Assembly: GCF_020991415.1 (NCBI RefSeq) | Contig: NZ_JAJMOY010000003.1 | Location: forward strand, 248,001-312,000 | Direction of reading: 5' to 3' | DNA length: 64,000 nucleotides | From: Flavobacterium sp. ENC | GTDB taxonomy: Bacteria; Bacteroidota; Bacteroidia; Flavobacteriales; Flavobacteriaceae | In this document: positions 1 to 9,219 of the stretch, in pieces | How the letters are laid out: each line of letters begins with the position of its first letter | Numbering within the stretch: position 1 is the stretch's first letter | Program-made: the position numbers and the translations under genes | Notes under the pieces: model-generated | What the model was told of the DNA's origin: nothing | The model's input: the letters and a program-made list of their open reading frames with translations, nothing else | Database searches by the model: none

Positions 1-39
1 AATGTGAAATGTTGATTTAAATATCCTACATCTCACATT
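1..39. repeat. short inverted repeat at left edge
   Basis: AATGTGA (1-7) is matched by TCACATT (33-39). It lies downstream of the HNH-like gene on the minus strand. It could be part of a 3' hairpin, but there is no T-rich tail inside the window, so a terminator call is not supported. Confidence 0.3.
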
Positions 40-66
40 TTACCTTTAGTATTTTAGTAAAGTTGA

Positions 67-651
67 TTAAACCTTAATATGTCCCCAGTTTTCACCGCTG
101 GCAATTCTTCTGATCTGCATTTCGCTTACGCCAAATTGCTTGGCAATCATTTTCAGACGCGTTTTTTGTTCGGGCCTGGCCAGGATTTTCTTTATTAACA
201 TCACTTTGGTCGTGGTTAATTTTCTTCCGTCGGCTTTTAGGTTGTGTTCAATCAGATTCTTTTTGGCCTGAATTACATGAGGGCTTTTGCGGCTGTGTTC
301 CATCATTTCGGCTTTTGTTGCCCAGCGTAAATTGCTGACATCATCATTGCTTCTGTTGTAATCCAGATGGAGTACATAACTTTGTTCTTCTGATTTTTTC
401 GGAATGAAATACTGCGCTACTAATTTATATAAGAAAAGATATTTATTGACAATTTTGTCATCTTTCTTCACTTTGAAACGGAATGTCGGATATCCGTCGC
501 TTAGGCCTCCTTTTAAAAGCCGGCCGTTTTGTATTTCGTCGGTAAAACTTATTAATCTTCCTCTGTTTGAAATGGCGTATTTAAGTTGCAAAGAGGCATT
601 TATTTCTATTTCTTTGAATTCTTCGTTTGGATAAAATCTATTTATTGGCAT
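67..651 (-). CDS. NUMOD4/HNH-type endonuclease-like DNA-binding protein
   Basis: 194 residues. The N-terminal part (about 8-60) has a NUMOD4-like pattern with aromatic and Gly residues (ISNRGRLIS). Residues about 92-115 carry an HNH-like segment (HLDYNRSNDDVSNLRWAT) typical of HNH_3 endonucleases. The last third holds a helix-turn-helix-like stretch (IAKQFGVSEMQIRRI) ending in a GENW motif, which is typical of NUMOD1-type DNA-binding tails. Such genes are frequent solitary genes in Bacteroidota and may be free-standing homing endonucleases or regulators. No intron, intein or target gene is visible around it. Start is the ATG at 649-651. It is the last gene of the minus run, about 200 bases after the LytTR regulator. 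Cleavage activity is not established. Confidence 0.75.
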   Translation of the reverse strand: MPINRFYPNEEFKEIEINASLQLKYAISNRGRLISFTDEIQNGRLLKGGLSDGYPTFRFKVKKDDKIVNKYLFLYKLVAQYFIPKKSEEQSYVLHLDYNRSNDDVSNLRWATKAEMMEHSRKSPHVIQAKKNLIEHNLKADGRKLTTTKVMLIKKILARPEQKTRLKMIAKQFGVSEMQIRRIASGENWGHIKV

Positions 652-851
652 TGTCTTTTACATTTGATTTGATTCTCAAATATAAAAAATTCAAAAAGGA
701 CAAAGGCTATAGGATTGGTTTTGAAGGGCAGTTTTATGATTCTTATAACGCTATTTTAACTTTTTTAAGAACTTTTTTAGCATTTGAAAACGGATTTTAC
801 TGCCTAAAATTTAAAAACCAATACTTTTTTGAACCAAAAATTAGCATTAAT

Positions 852-1616
852 TTACTGATCAAGCCAATTCTTGAAATTGTTTATTTCCTTTTTGCTGATG
901 ATTATCGGGTCGTCTTCTACAGGTCGAACGGTAAGTTTCAGTTCGATTTTCTGATTGGAATGTTTGATGACTTCTTTGATAATGTTTCTGTTTACAATGT
1001 ATTTTCTGTTGACTTTAAAGAAAATAACCGGATCCAGATTGTGAATGATGTCGGTAAGGGTATTATCGTATAAATGGCTGTTTCCTGAATTTACATAAAT
1101 AAAAAGGTGCTTGCCCGAAGCGACAAAGTAGGTAATATCATTTTCGTTAACAGAAATAAGTTTGTATCCGTGGTTGACTAAAAAGTGACGCTGGATTTTG
1201 CTGGTTTCCGGATTTTCGAGTGCAACCAGTGACTGAATGGTAGCATCGCTGTTGAAAGTGTTTTTTATTTTTTTAAATTTTTCCAGTGCTTCAAACAATT
1301 CCTGTTCTTCAAAAGGTTTCAGGAGATAATCGATCGTAAAATGTTTGAAAACCCTTATGGCGTAAGAATCATAAGCTGTAACGAAAATAACAGGGCAGGC
1401 GATAATGGTTTTTTCGAAAATTTCGAGACTTTTTCCGTCGCCGAGATGAATGTCCATAAAAGCCAGGTCAACGTTATTTTCAGCAAAAAAAACAACGGCT
1501 TCTTTTACCGATTTTAAAACTGTTATTTCTGCGATCGGTACAATATTTTGCTGTTCTAAAATAGATTTCAGATAACTCGAAGCAAGATATTCATCTTCAA
1601 CAATGGCAATTTTCAT
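852..1616 (-). CDS. LytTR-family response regulator
   Basis: 254 residues. An N-terminal receiver domain (about 1-120) has acidic residues E7/D8/E9, phosphoacceptor Asp55 (in FMDIHLG), Thr80 and conserved Lys100. A C-terminal LytTR DNA-binding domain (about 150-250) includes the typical FFKVNRKYIVN segment. This is the AlgR/LytR type, which pairs with LytS-type kinases. The nearest such kinase is at 9220-10791, on the same strand and separated by the protease-SusC-SusD genes. I infer that the pair brackets and controls that locus. A terminator at 1803-1834 separates it from susD, so it probably has its own promoter in 1617-1800. Confidence 0.92.
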   Translation of the reverse strand: MKIAIVEDEYLASSYLKSILEQQNIVPIAEITVLKSVKEAVVFFAENNVDLAFMDIHLGDGKSLEIFEKTIIACPVIFVTAYDSYAIRVFKHFTIDYLLKPFEEQELFEALEKFKKIKNTFNSDATIQSLVALENPETSKIQRHFLVNHGYKLISVNENDITYFVASGKHLFIYVNSGNSHLYDNTLTDIIHNLDPVIFFKVNRKYIVNRNIIKEVIKHSNQKIELKLTVRPVEDDPIIISKKEINNFKNWLDQ

Positions 1617-1802
1617 CTTCTTTTGAATGGTGTATTGCTTTGATACTACTACAAAGCTGGTATTTGACTCTGCAAATATATTAGTTAAGCTTTATAATTG
1701 ATGATACTGAATTGTTTTTTTATTCAAATTTTGAAGGGATTTTGTTTCACGAGAACGTTTAAACCAGGTAATGTGTTTTTATTTTACTGCTTTAATAAAC
1801 AA

Positions 1803-1834
1803 AAAGAGGCCCAGTTTTGCAACTGGACCTCTTT
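1803..1834 (-). terminator. intrinsic terminator after susD
   Basis: A 14-base stem, AAAGAGGCCCAGTT (1803-1816) against AACTGGACCTCTTT (1821-1834), with one mismatch and a 4-base loop. On the minus strand it is followed by a T-rich run. It lies 18 bases after the SusD stop and ends the protease-SusC-SusD transcript. Confidence 0.85.
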
Positions 1835-1852
1835 CAAAAAAAACAATAGGTA

Positions 1853-3172
1853 TTATAGATTGGGATTGTTTAATCTCGCATTTGCCGGGTAGATAATGGT
1901 ATAACGCGGATCGTTTTGTATCAGTTTGTAAGTGTCACCATCTAGTGTATGGATGATTTCTTTTTGTGTTGTTCTTCTTAAATCAAACCAACGGTGTCCT
2001 TCAACAGCAAATTCACGGTGTCTTTCTTCCAAAATGAAGTTGGTTAAATCAGCAGCATTCATTGCACTGACAGTAGTTTCAAGTTGTGTATATCCTGCCG
2101 CAGTATATCTGTTTTTGATAAAGCTTAAAACAGTTGTTTTAGCCTCACCAATATTATTCAGTTTTAATGCAGTTTCTGCTTTTGTCAAATACAACTCAGA
2201 AGTTCTGAAAGAACATTTTTGATCATCGTTACCTCCTTTTTGAATTCTGAAACGGCTTCCGTTTGCTAAAAAGTAAAGAGGAAAACGTAAATCAGTAGTC
2301 TTGCTGTAAGCCGCAATTAGGTCAGGTGAAGCATAAGATGTTCCTTTAAGACCGTTAATGTATCCGTCTTCAAGGGCTAAAATTGATTCTTTTGAATTGA
2401 ATTTAGTTGCGAAAACCGGTGTAGCTTTTAAGTCCACTAAAGTGCTGTTGATCGCTAAAGCTTTGTTTGCAGCATCAAAAGATTTTTGCCATTGTTGCTG
2501 GTACAAAAAGATACGGCTTTCTAAACTAAATAAGGCAGCCTTAGAAAAACGGTAGTTTTTACCTGTTGCCTGTGTATCTAAATTGATTAATTTCTCCGCT
2601 TCCTGCGTATCGGCAATAATCTGATTGTAAATTACTCCAACACTTTCAGGTACAAAAGCCTGCTCTAAATCGATCTCAAGTGCCAAAGGAACTCCTTTGT
2701 CTGAACCTGCAGTTGCAGCGCTGTAAGGTTTACCAAAAAGGTTTACCAAATCAAAGTATGCCATTGCTCTTAATGCATAAGCTTCTCCTACTAGTTGGTT
2801 TTTTTCAGGTGAAGCTTCTAATTTTGACGCTGCTTCGTTGATGACCACATTCGTGTAGAAAATTACAGTATACAGATCCTGATATTGGAACGTAAAGGTA
2901 ATACGGTCCGGATTAGAATCTTTCCAGGTATAAATGTCTTTGTAAACATTTAATTCATCACTAAATTCATTCATTGTCAATTCGTCTGTACGAACTGCAG
3001 TCAATGATTTGTGTTCCGGATAACTTGCATATCCTGTCGTTAAAACGGCACGATATTGTTCAAGTGTTTGTGGAATAACACGGCCTACAGGTGTAATATC
3101 CAGGTAATCGTCGCAACTTGTTACCGCAAGTGCCGCAACAAAAAGGGCTATATATTTTGAGAATTTTTTCAT
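1853..3172 (-). CDS. SusD/RagB-family outer-membrane lipoprotein
   Basis: 439 residues. A lipoprotein signal with lipobox Cys20 (AVTSC, then DDYLD) anchors it at the cell surface. The body has the TPR-rich SusD fold: an alanine-rich helical region with AYALRAMAYFDLVNLFGKPY, and the C-terminal EERHREFAVEGHRWFDLRR signature. In SusCD pairs this protein captures ligand over the SusC barrel. It is 12 bases after susC and is co-transcribed with it. The substrate cannot be read from the sequence. The protease upstream suggests peptides or proteins, which is an inference. Confidence 0.95.
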   Translation of the reverse strand: MKKFSKYIALFVAALAVTSCDDYLDITPVGRVIPQTLEQYRAVLTTGYASYPEHKSLTAVRTDELTMNEFSDELNVYKDIYTWKDSNPDRITFTFQYQDLYTVIFYTNVVINEAASKLEASPEKNQLVGEAYALRAMAYFDLVNLFGKPYSAATAGSDKGVPLALEIDLEQAFVPESVGVIYNQIIADTQEAEKLINLDTQATGKNYRFSKAALFSLESRIFLYQQQWQKSFDAANKALAINSTLVDLKATPVFATKFNSKESILALEDGYINGLKGTSYASPDLIAAYSKTTDLRFPLYFLANGSRFRIQKGGNDDQKCSFRTSELYLTKAETALKLNNIGEAKTTVLSFIKNRYTAAGYTQLETTVSAMNAADLTNFILEERHREFAVEGHRWFDLRRTTQKEIIHTLDGDTYKLIQNDPRYTIIYPANARLNNPNL

Positions 3173-3184
3173 CTTTAAATTTTA

Positions 3185-6100
3185 TTAGAAAGTTACATTA
3201 CATCCTAAAGTGAATGACTTAGGAACTGGTTGTGCATAAATGTTTCCGAATGTTTCAGGGTCAAAGTAACCTTTGTAGTCAGAACTGATTACGAATAAGT
3301 TTCTTGCCTCAACATTGAATCGGATACTTTGAATGTTGATTTGGTCTGTAAACGCTTTAGGGAATGTATAACCTAAACGCATACTGCTCAATCTCATATA
3401 ACTCATTTCGCTAACCCATGTATCTAAATAATTGTAAGTCGGGATTTGGTTTTGTCCGGAATACCATAGGTATGCCATGTAAGAATCTCCTGTTCCTGAA
3501 TCTTTACCATTAATTGCAGGTAAATTAGATGAAGTGTTCGTTGGTGACCATGCATTCAAAATTTCATTGCTGTAATTTTGTCCTCTGTCAACTGTTGTTC
3601 CGTTGTAAGGAGGAGTTCTTACTACTGTTTGTTTTAAATTAAAAGAAGCAGCAATGGTAAGATCAAAATTACTTACTTTGAAAGTATTCGTGATACCTCC
3701 TGTAAATTTAGGGTCTCTGTCTCCTAAGTAGGTAAACAAATCTCTGAATTCGCTTGCTGATAATTTTGACTGCGTCAATTCTCCAGGGAAGAAATCAGCA
3801 TACGGATCAAATAAACCAAAGAATGTCTGAGTGTTTACCGTTTCTCCTTTTTTGTTTACAAATAAAGGATATCCGTTTTCGTCAATTCCGTTTGTTTTAA
3901 ATCCAAAAATAGCATTTACACCACGTCCTTCTCTGTTCGGCAGGTAATCAGTGTCACGTACTTCGATACGGTCAATGTTACTTTTGTTATGAGAAAAGTT
4001 AATGCTTGTATTCCATTTAAAGTTTGGACGGTCGATGTTTTTGGTCGACAAAGTAATTTCGTAACCTTTATTGCTTACTTGTGCCCAGTTTAAATTCGTG
4101 TATTCGAAACCATTTTCTAACGGAAGTGCTCTTAAACCAATAAGGTCTGTACTTTTTCTTCCGTATAAATCGGTTACAATGCTGATACGGTTATTGAATA
4201 AACCAAGATCCATACCTAAGTTGGTATTTGTTGTTTTTTCCCAACGTAATTTATCATTTGGCGGACTTTCCACTACAAGTGTAGGTTCTGATTGTCCCGG
4301 TAAAATAATAGTACTGCTTCCTCTACCCACTACATATGGAGAAGTTCCCTTGTCAATGTTTCCTTGTAATCCGTAAGAAGCACGAAGTCTTAAGTTAGAA
4401 AGTGTTAAATTATCTTTTAAGAAATCTTCTTCAGAAACGGCCCATGAAGCAGAAGTAGACCAAAGTGGTAAATATTTATATTTTGGATCTACACCAAATA
4501 AATCTGAACCATCGTATCTGACACTTCCGAAGAAGCTGTACTTTCTGTCATAGGTATAAGAAGCTGTTGCAAAAAAGGAAGCAAAAGCGTTTTCATTTTT
4601 AGTCTTAATATACGTTTTGTAATCTGCGTCGTTAGCAAAAGATGTCGTTGGGAAAATAATTTGTTGTGTAGTTAAATTATTTTTATCAAAACCAAATCCT
4701 TTAGTAGCAACAAAGGTATTGTAATTTCTTCTTAGCTCATTACCTACCATTGCTTCAATTTCGTGTTTCTCTCCAATAACTTTAGAATAGTTGATCATTG
4801 TTTTCAGGTTGTACTGGAAAAAGTCAGTATTACTGTTTTGGATCACACCACCATCAGGAAGGAAATAATTGAACGCTCCGTTTGAGAAATATCTTGATTT
4901 TTCTCTTTGTTTTCTAGTGTAATAAGTCTCTTTACCCGCATATTTTTCGCTGGACGTATTATCCAACTGTAAACCTAACTGGCTTGTTACTTTTAAGTCT
5001 TTAGTTACTTTATATTCAGCATCCAATAAAGCTTTTACGGCTCTGGTTTTTAAATCATAAGAGGTATTGGCTCTTTCTTCAAGGAAGTTAAAAGGCACGT
5101 AACGATCTGAATAACCTGATATGTCTTTATCATATTTATAACTTCCGTCAGCGTTGTAAGGAGTTAAATACGGGTTTACATTTCTGGAGTAATTTGCAGG
5201 ATTAGTAAAAGCATCCGTATCGGTCAAATAAGAAATAGTTTTGTTTTCAGATCCGAAGATTCCAACACCAACTTTAAATTTGTCTGTGATTTCATAGTTG
5301 TTTTTTAACGTTAAGTTGTAACGTTTGAAACCAGTTCCAATAGTAGTTCCTTTTTCATCATAGTATCCTAAAGAGAAATAGTAATCTGATTTTTCACCAC
5401 CTCCGGATAAACTTAAACCGTGTTGTGTATTTATTGCAGTTTGGTACAATAAGTTACCCCAGTTGGTATTGTTTCCTCTTAAGCTGTTAATAGATTGTTG
5501 TGTCTGAGGGCTTAAAGAAGAGAATCCACCGGCTCTGAAAGCTGCTAATTCATTCGACCCGTTAAGGATACGAGCAATATCACCACCGGTGTCTCTATAA
5601 GTTAAATCTTCACGGCCTGCCATGCTAAGTTCTAAATCAACTTTCTCACTTGCGTTCATTAAGTTTAATTTAGAAAATTCAGGTCTTTGCGTAATAAAAG
5701 TATTCGTATTGAAACTTACTACCATTTTACCTGCTCTACCTTTTTTAGTAGTTACTACGATTACACCATTTGCGGCGCGGGCACCATAAATAGCAGTTGC
5801 AGCGGCATCTTTTAAAATAGTAATATCTTTGATGTCGTCCGGGTTTAAACCTGCGATAGAATAATTAGTAAGATTATCGATATTGTCCTTATCGTAGTTT
5901 TTTGGGACTTCATTGTTCTCTAATGGTAAACCATCCAGTACCCATAACGGATCTTGTGTGCCACTTAAAGAAGCTGTACCCCTGATTCTGATTTTTGCCG
6001 GTGCTCCCGGTGCTCCAGACGGAGTACTCACAGCAACCCCTGCAATTTGTCCAACTAACAACTGGTCAATACTCGAAACCCCTGTTTGTTGAATCGCAGA

Positions 6101-6523
6101 CATGTCAATTTTTGTAACGGCAGAAGTAAGTTTTCTTTTCTCAATTTTCTGGTAACCTGTTACCACTACTTCCTGAAGCTTTGCAGTCTCAGATTTTAAG
6201 CTGACAGTATAATTTTTCTGAGCATCTAATTCAAGAGTATACGATTTGTATCCCATAAAAGTAACTCTCAAAGAAGTAATGTTCTTTGCTATTTTCAAGC
6301 TAAACTTACCATCAAAGTCGGTAGTTGTTCCGATACCTTCACTTTGAATAATTCCGGCATAGGATGTTTTGTTTGAAATCGAATTGTTTTCAACAAAAAT
6401 CGATGCACCGGGTATTGGCGACTGATCCGCTTCGTCTAGTATTATACCCGTAATAGTTCGGGTTTCCTGCGAGTATCCTGCGATGGCCAGGAGAAGCAGT
6501 AGGGCATGTAAAATTTTTCTCAT
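3185..6523 (-). CDS. SusC/RagA-family TonB-dependent outer-membrane transporter
   Basis: 1112 residues. It has a signal peptide (about 1-19, ending YSQ), a carboxypeptidase-regulatory-like beta-sandwich (about 22-110), then a TonB plug that follows the VVVTGYQKIEKR box. The plug carries GVSSIDQLLVGQIAGV, IRIRGTASL, WVLDGLPL and the DAAATAIYGARAANGVI signature. The rest is a long 22-strand-type barrel ending in VTF. It imports ligand passed on by SusD, using TonB energy. It lies 18 bases downstream of the metalloprotease gene and 12 bases upstream of susD, so the three form one operon. Confidence 0.96.
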   Translation of the reverse strand: MRKILHALLLLLAIAGYSQETRTITGIILDEADQSPIPGASIFVENNSISNKTSYAGIIQSEGIGTTTDFDGKFSLKIAKNITSLRVTFMGYKSYTLELDAQKNYTVSLKSETAKLQEVVVTGYQKIEKRKLTSAVTKIDMSAIQQTGVSSIDQLLVGQIAGVAVSTPSGAPGAPAKIRIRGTASLSGTQDPLWVLDGLPLENNEVPKNYDKDNIDNLTNYSIAGLNPDDIKDITILKDAAATAIYGARAANGVIVVTTKKGRAGKMVVSFNTNTFITQRPEFSKLNLMNASEKVDLELSMAGREDLTYRDTGGDIARILNGSNELAAFRAGGFSSLSPQTQQSINSLRGNNTNWGNLLYQTAINTQHGLSLSGGGEKSDYYFSLGYYDEKGTTIGTGFKRYNLTLKNNYEITDKFKVGVGIFGSENKTISYLTDTDAFTNPANYSRNVNPYLTPYNADGSYKYDKDISGYSDRYVPFNFLEERANTSYDLKTRAVKALLDAEYKVTKDLKVTSQLGLQLDNTSSEKYAGKETYYTRKQREKSRYFSNGAFNYFLPDGGVIQNSNTDFFQYNLKTMINYSKVIGEKHEIEAMVGNELRRNYNTFVATKGFGFDKNNLTTQQIIFPTTSFANDADYKTYIKTKNENAFASFFATASYTYDRKYSFFGSVRYDGSDLFGVDPKYKYLPLWSTSASWAVSEEDFLKDNLTLSNLRLRASYGLQGNIDKGTSPYVVGRGSSTIILPGQSEPTLVVESPPNDKLRWEKTTNTNLGMDLGLFNNRISIVTDLYGRKSTDLIGLRALPLENGFEYTNLNWAQVSNKGYEITLSTKNIDRPNFKWNTSINFSHNKSNIDRIEVRDTDYLPNREGRGVNAIFGFKTNGIDENGYPLFVNKKGETVNTQTFFGLFDPYADFFPGELTQSKLSASEFRDLFTYLGDRDPKFTGGITNTFKVSNFDLTIAASFNLKQTVVRTPPYNGTTVDRGQNYSNEILNAWSPTNTSSNLPAINGKDSGTGDSYMAYLWYSGQNQIPTYNYLDTWVSEMSYMRLSSMRLGYTFPKAFTDQINIQSIRFNVEARNLFVISSDYKGYFDPETFGNIYAQPVPKSFTLGCNVTF

Positions 6524-6541
6524 GTTTTTGGGGGTTATTTA

Positions 6542-9133
6542 TTAAAAGGTTGTGTTACTTAATGCTTTTTCTATTCTTTGTATTAAATCGGTATAATGGT
6601 TCTGAGTAGACTGATCTCCGGTATTTTTTTTGCTTTTTAACAGCTGAAGCACTTTTCCAAGTTCTCCTTTTTTATCAGAAGTGACTTCTGTAATTCTTTT
6701 TAAAGAGTACTGATTAATGTTTCTTATCATTTCTCCGTCCTGCATATACGTACATAACTGAGGCATGTTTAAGGTGTGTAAATCAACTGTTTTCTTAGGT
6801 TCTGTTTTTTCAAATATTTTATTGGTCGAAACAATTAAAATATCTACATAATTCTTTTGGGTCATACGCTCCAGAATCGTTAGTGATTTGTTTAGGATCG
6901 TCGGGGCAAAAATCTGCTGATGTAATTTTTTGAATAATTCATTTACGGTAAAAACCTTTTCTTTGGTTTCATTACGCTGATATAATTCATTCTCCGTCAT
7001 TCTTAATAAACGTTCGTCGCTCAATAAATCGTACAATATTCCGCATTGTAATTCTCTTGCCAAAGTGTAAGGTGTATATTCGTAAGGTCCAAGCGGAGAA
7101 TCTTTTAACGGATTCGTTTTGTCCAGAATCGGATTGAAAAACAACCATTGCGGAATCGTTATTACATTTTTTACTAAATAATCTGCTGCTCTTTTTTGCA
7201 TGGCAGCAGGAACCGGAACGTAGCTTTGTTTGTTGTCTCCGTGAACGGTTACGTTAAGATAGATTCCGCCAATATTGTTTAGTACGTGACGGTTGTACAA
7301 TTGCCACTGGCCAATCGTTCCAATGTATAATTTTGCCGTTTCGTAATAAGACTGATCCTTATCGTATGTCCAGTCTAAAATATTATCTACGACACGTTTT
7401 AGGTTTTTCAATCCGTATTCACTTGCTTTTACAGCATCATTTCCTAAATCTTCCGATTGGGAACGCGGATCAATTACGTCTCCCTGTTGTTCGCCATAAA
7501 AATAAATCGGATCGTTTTGATGTAAAGTGATTAATGAATTCAGTTTTAATCTCTCATTATCATTATTAGCGTACCATCTGTATCCCCATTCGATAGCGTA
7601 TTTGTCATATTCACCAATTTTTGGAGTGATAGCCGTCACATTATCTTCCGGTTGTGCTACATAATTATAACGGGCATAATCCATAATCGAAGGAGCCGTT
7701 CCACCCATTTTTGCCGTGAATTCTTTAGAACGTAATGATTCAACATCATAAGCAAAAGAAGCCCCCATATTATGTTTCAGTCCAAAAGTGTGACCTACTT
7801 CGTGAGACGATACAAAACGGATCGCTTCTCCCATATGTTCGTCGCTAAAGGTATTTCCTCTTGATTTCGGATCAATTGGTCCGGTCTGAATACGCATCCA
7901 GCTCTGTAAAGACGTCATTACATTATGCCACCAGATAATATCGGCTTCAATAATTTCACCGCTTCTTGGATCAACAACCGATGGTCCCATCGCATTTGAC
8001 TTTTGCGAAGCGGCATAAGTAATAACAGAATAACGTACATCGTCAATATCAAAATCCAAATCGGCTTCTGTAGGCTCTTTGGCAATGATAGCATTTTTAA
8101 AACCGGCTTTTTCAAAAGCAACCTGCCAGTCGTGAACACCGTCAATAATATATTTTCTCCACTGTTTTGGAGTCGAAGGATCGATATAATAAACGATAGG
8201 TTTTTTAGGTTCCACCAATTCACCTTTCAGATATCTTTCTTCATCTTCCTTTTTTGGTTCTAATCTCCAGCGGGTAATCAGTTCTTTTTCAACCATTGCC
8301 TGTTGGGCATCGGCAAAATACCAGTGTTTTTCGGTGAAATAGCCAATGCGGTTATCGGAAAAACGGGGTTTCATCGGAACTTTATCAAGTAAAACAATAT
8401 TGCTTGTCACCCCAAGGGTTACAGATAAAGCAGGGCCGCCTTCACTAATCGAAGTGGTCAATTGTGATTTTACCACAACATTTTTCGGGAATGCTTTTGA
8501 ACTTTCGATATAGGATAAATTCGATTGTACCGAACCTCCAAATTCGATATTGCTAAGGACATCGTTAAAGCTTTTTTGTTTTCCGTCAAAAATCTTGTTG
8601 ACCTTAATAACAACCGAAGTCGAATCATTATTTTTGGTTTCGATATCAAATACTTCAATAATGGATTCTGAAAAATTATCTTTTACCGAAGCGGTTATCG
8701 CATCGTCTTTCGGAGACGAAACTTTAGGAAGATAAGATTTTACCCAAACTTTCTTTGCTACTGTATCTTTATAGAAAGTGATTACTTTGTTTTCGTAATT
8801 CATTCCTTTATTGTATCCGAAATCATTCACCTGAAAAGGAACCTGGGACAATTTGTTTACTACTAAAAACTCTCTTTCGAATAAACTGTCCTGAATTTCA
8901 AAATAGACATCTGTTTTAACCTGGATAATATTAAAAAGACCTTTTTTTACAGTTCCTTTTTTTACAAGGTCATTGTATTTTTTTCCTTTTTTGGAAGATG
9001 TGCTATCTTTTTCTATTTCGGTAGTATTTTCTTTTTTCTTATTCTTTTGTGAAAAAACAGAAATAGGACCTAATAAAAATAAAACTAATGCGACGATTAC
9101 TTTTAAGTTACACAGGATTGCCTTTTTCCTCAT
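6542..9133 (-). CDS. zinc-dependent metalloprotease (DUF5117/DUF4953 family)
   Basis: 863 residues. An N-terminal hydrophobic stretch (about 10-28, ending VFSQ) serves as signal peptide. A Lys-rich linker and a DUF5117-like beta region follow. The extended metzincin-type zinc motif HEVGHTFGLKHN lies near residue 444, with three His ligands and the catalytic Glu, followed by a SIMDYARYNYV segment that fits a Met-turn. The long C-terminal part is helical and family-typical. The protein is probably periplasmic or surface-located. It is the first gene of the protease-SusC-SusD unit, so it may trim a polypeptide substrate for import. No substrate specificity can be read. Confidence 0.9.
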   Translation of the reverse strand: MRKKAILCNLKVIVALVLFLLGPISVFSQKNKKKENTTEIEKDSTSSKKGKKYNDLVKKGTVKKGLFNIIQVKTDVYFEIQDSLFEREFLVVNKLSQVPFQVNDFGYNKGMNYENKVITFYKDTVAKKVWVKSYLPKVSSPKDDAITASVKDNFSESIIEVFDIETKNNDSTSVVIKVNKIFDGKQKSFNDVLSNIEFGGSVQSNLSYIESSKAFPKNVVVKSQLTTSISEGGPALSVTLGVTSNIVLLDKVPMKPRFSDNRIGYFTEKHWYFADAQQAMVEKELITRWRLEPKKEDEERYLKGELVEPKKPIVYYIDPSTPKQWRKYIIDGVHDWQVAFEKAGFKNAIIAKEPTEADLDFDIDDVRYSVITYAASQKSNAMGPSVVDPRSGEIIEADIIWWHNVMTSLQSWMRIQTGPIDPKSRGNTFSDEHMGEAIRFVSSHEVGHTFGLKHNMGASFAYDVESLRSKEFTAKMGGTAPSIMDYARYNYVAQPEDNVTAITPKIGEYDKYAIEWGYRWYANNDNERLKLNSLITLHQNDPIYFYGEQQGDVIDPRSQSEDLGNDAVKASEYGLKNLKRVVDNILDWTYDKDQSYYETAKLYIGTIGQWQLYNRHVLNNIGGIYLNVTVHGDNKQSYVPVPAAMQKRAADYLVKNVITIPQWLFFNPILDKTNPLKDSPLGPYEYTPYTLARELQCGILYDLLSDERLLRMTENELYQRNETKEKVFTVNELFKKLHQQIFAPTILNKSLTILERMTQKNYVDILIVSTNKIFEKTEPKKTVDLHTLNMPQLCTYMQDGEMIRNINQYSLKRITEVTSDKKGELGKVLQLLKSKKNTGDQSTQNHYTDLIQRIEKALSNTTF

Positions 9134-9219
9134 TGTGGTGTTAATTTTAGGTTAATTTTTGCTCGAAAATATTTGTTATCCGGTCAAAAAAAAAAGGAAA
9201 AGGAGTGAATGGCTTTTTT

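Noticed and set aside
67..651. HNH gene as part of an intron or intein
   Set aside because: No interrupted host gene is visible on either side, so it is treated as free-standing.
627..1073. Plus-strand ORF over the end of the LytTR gene
   Set aside because: Low-complexity Phe/Tyr-rich translation overlapping a well-supported gene on the other strand.
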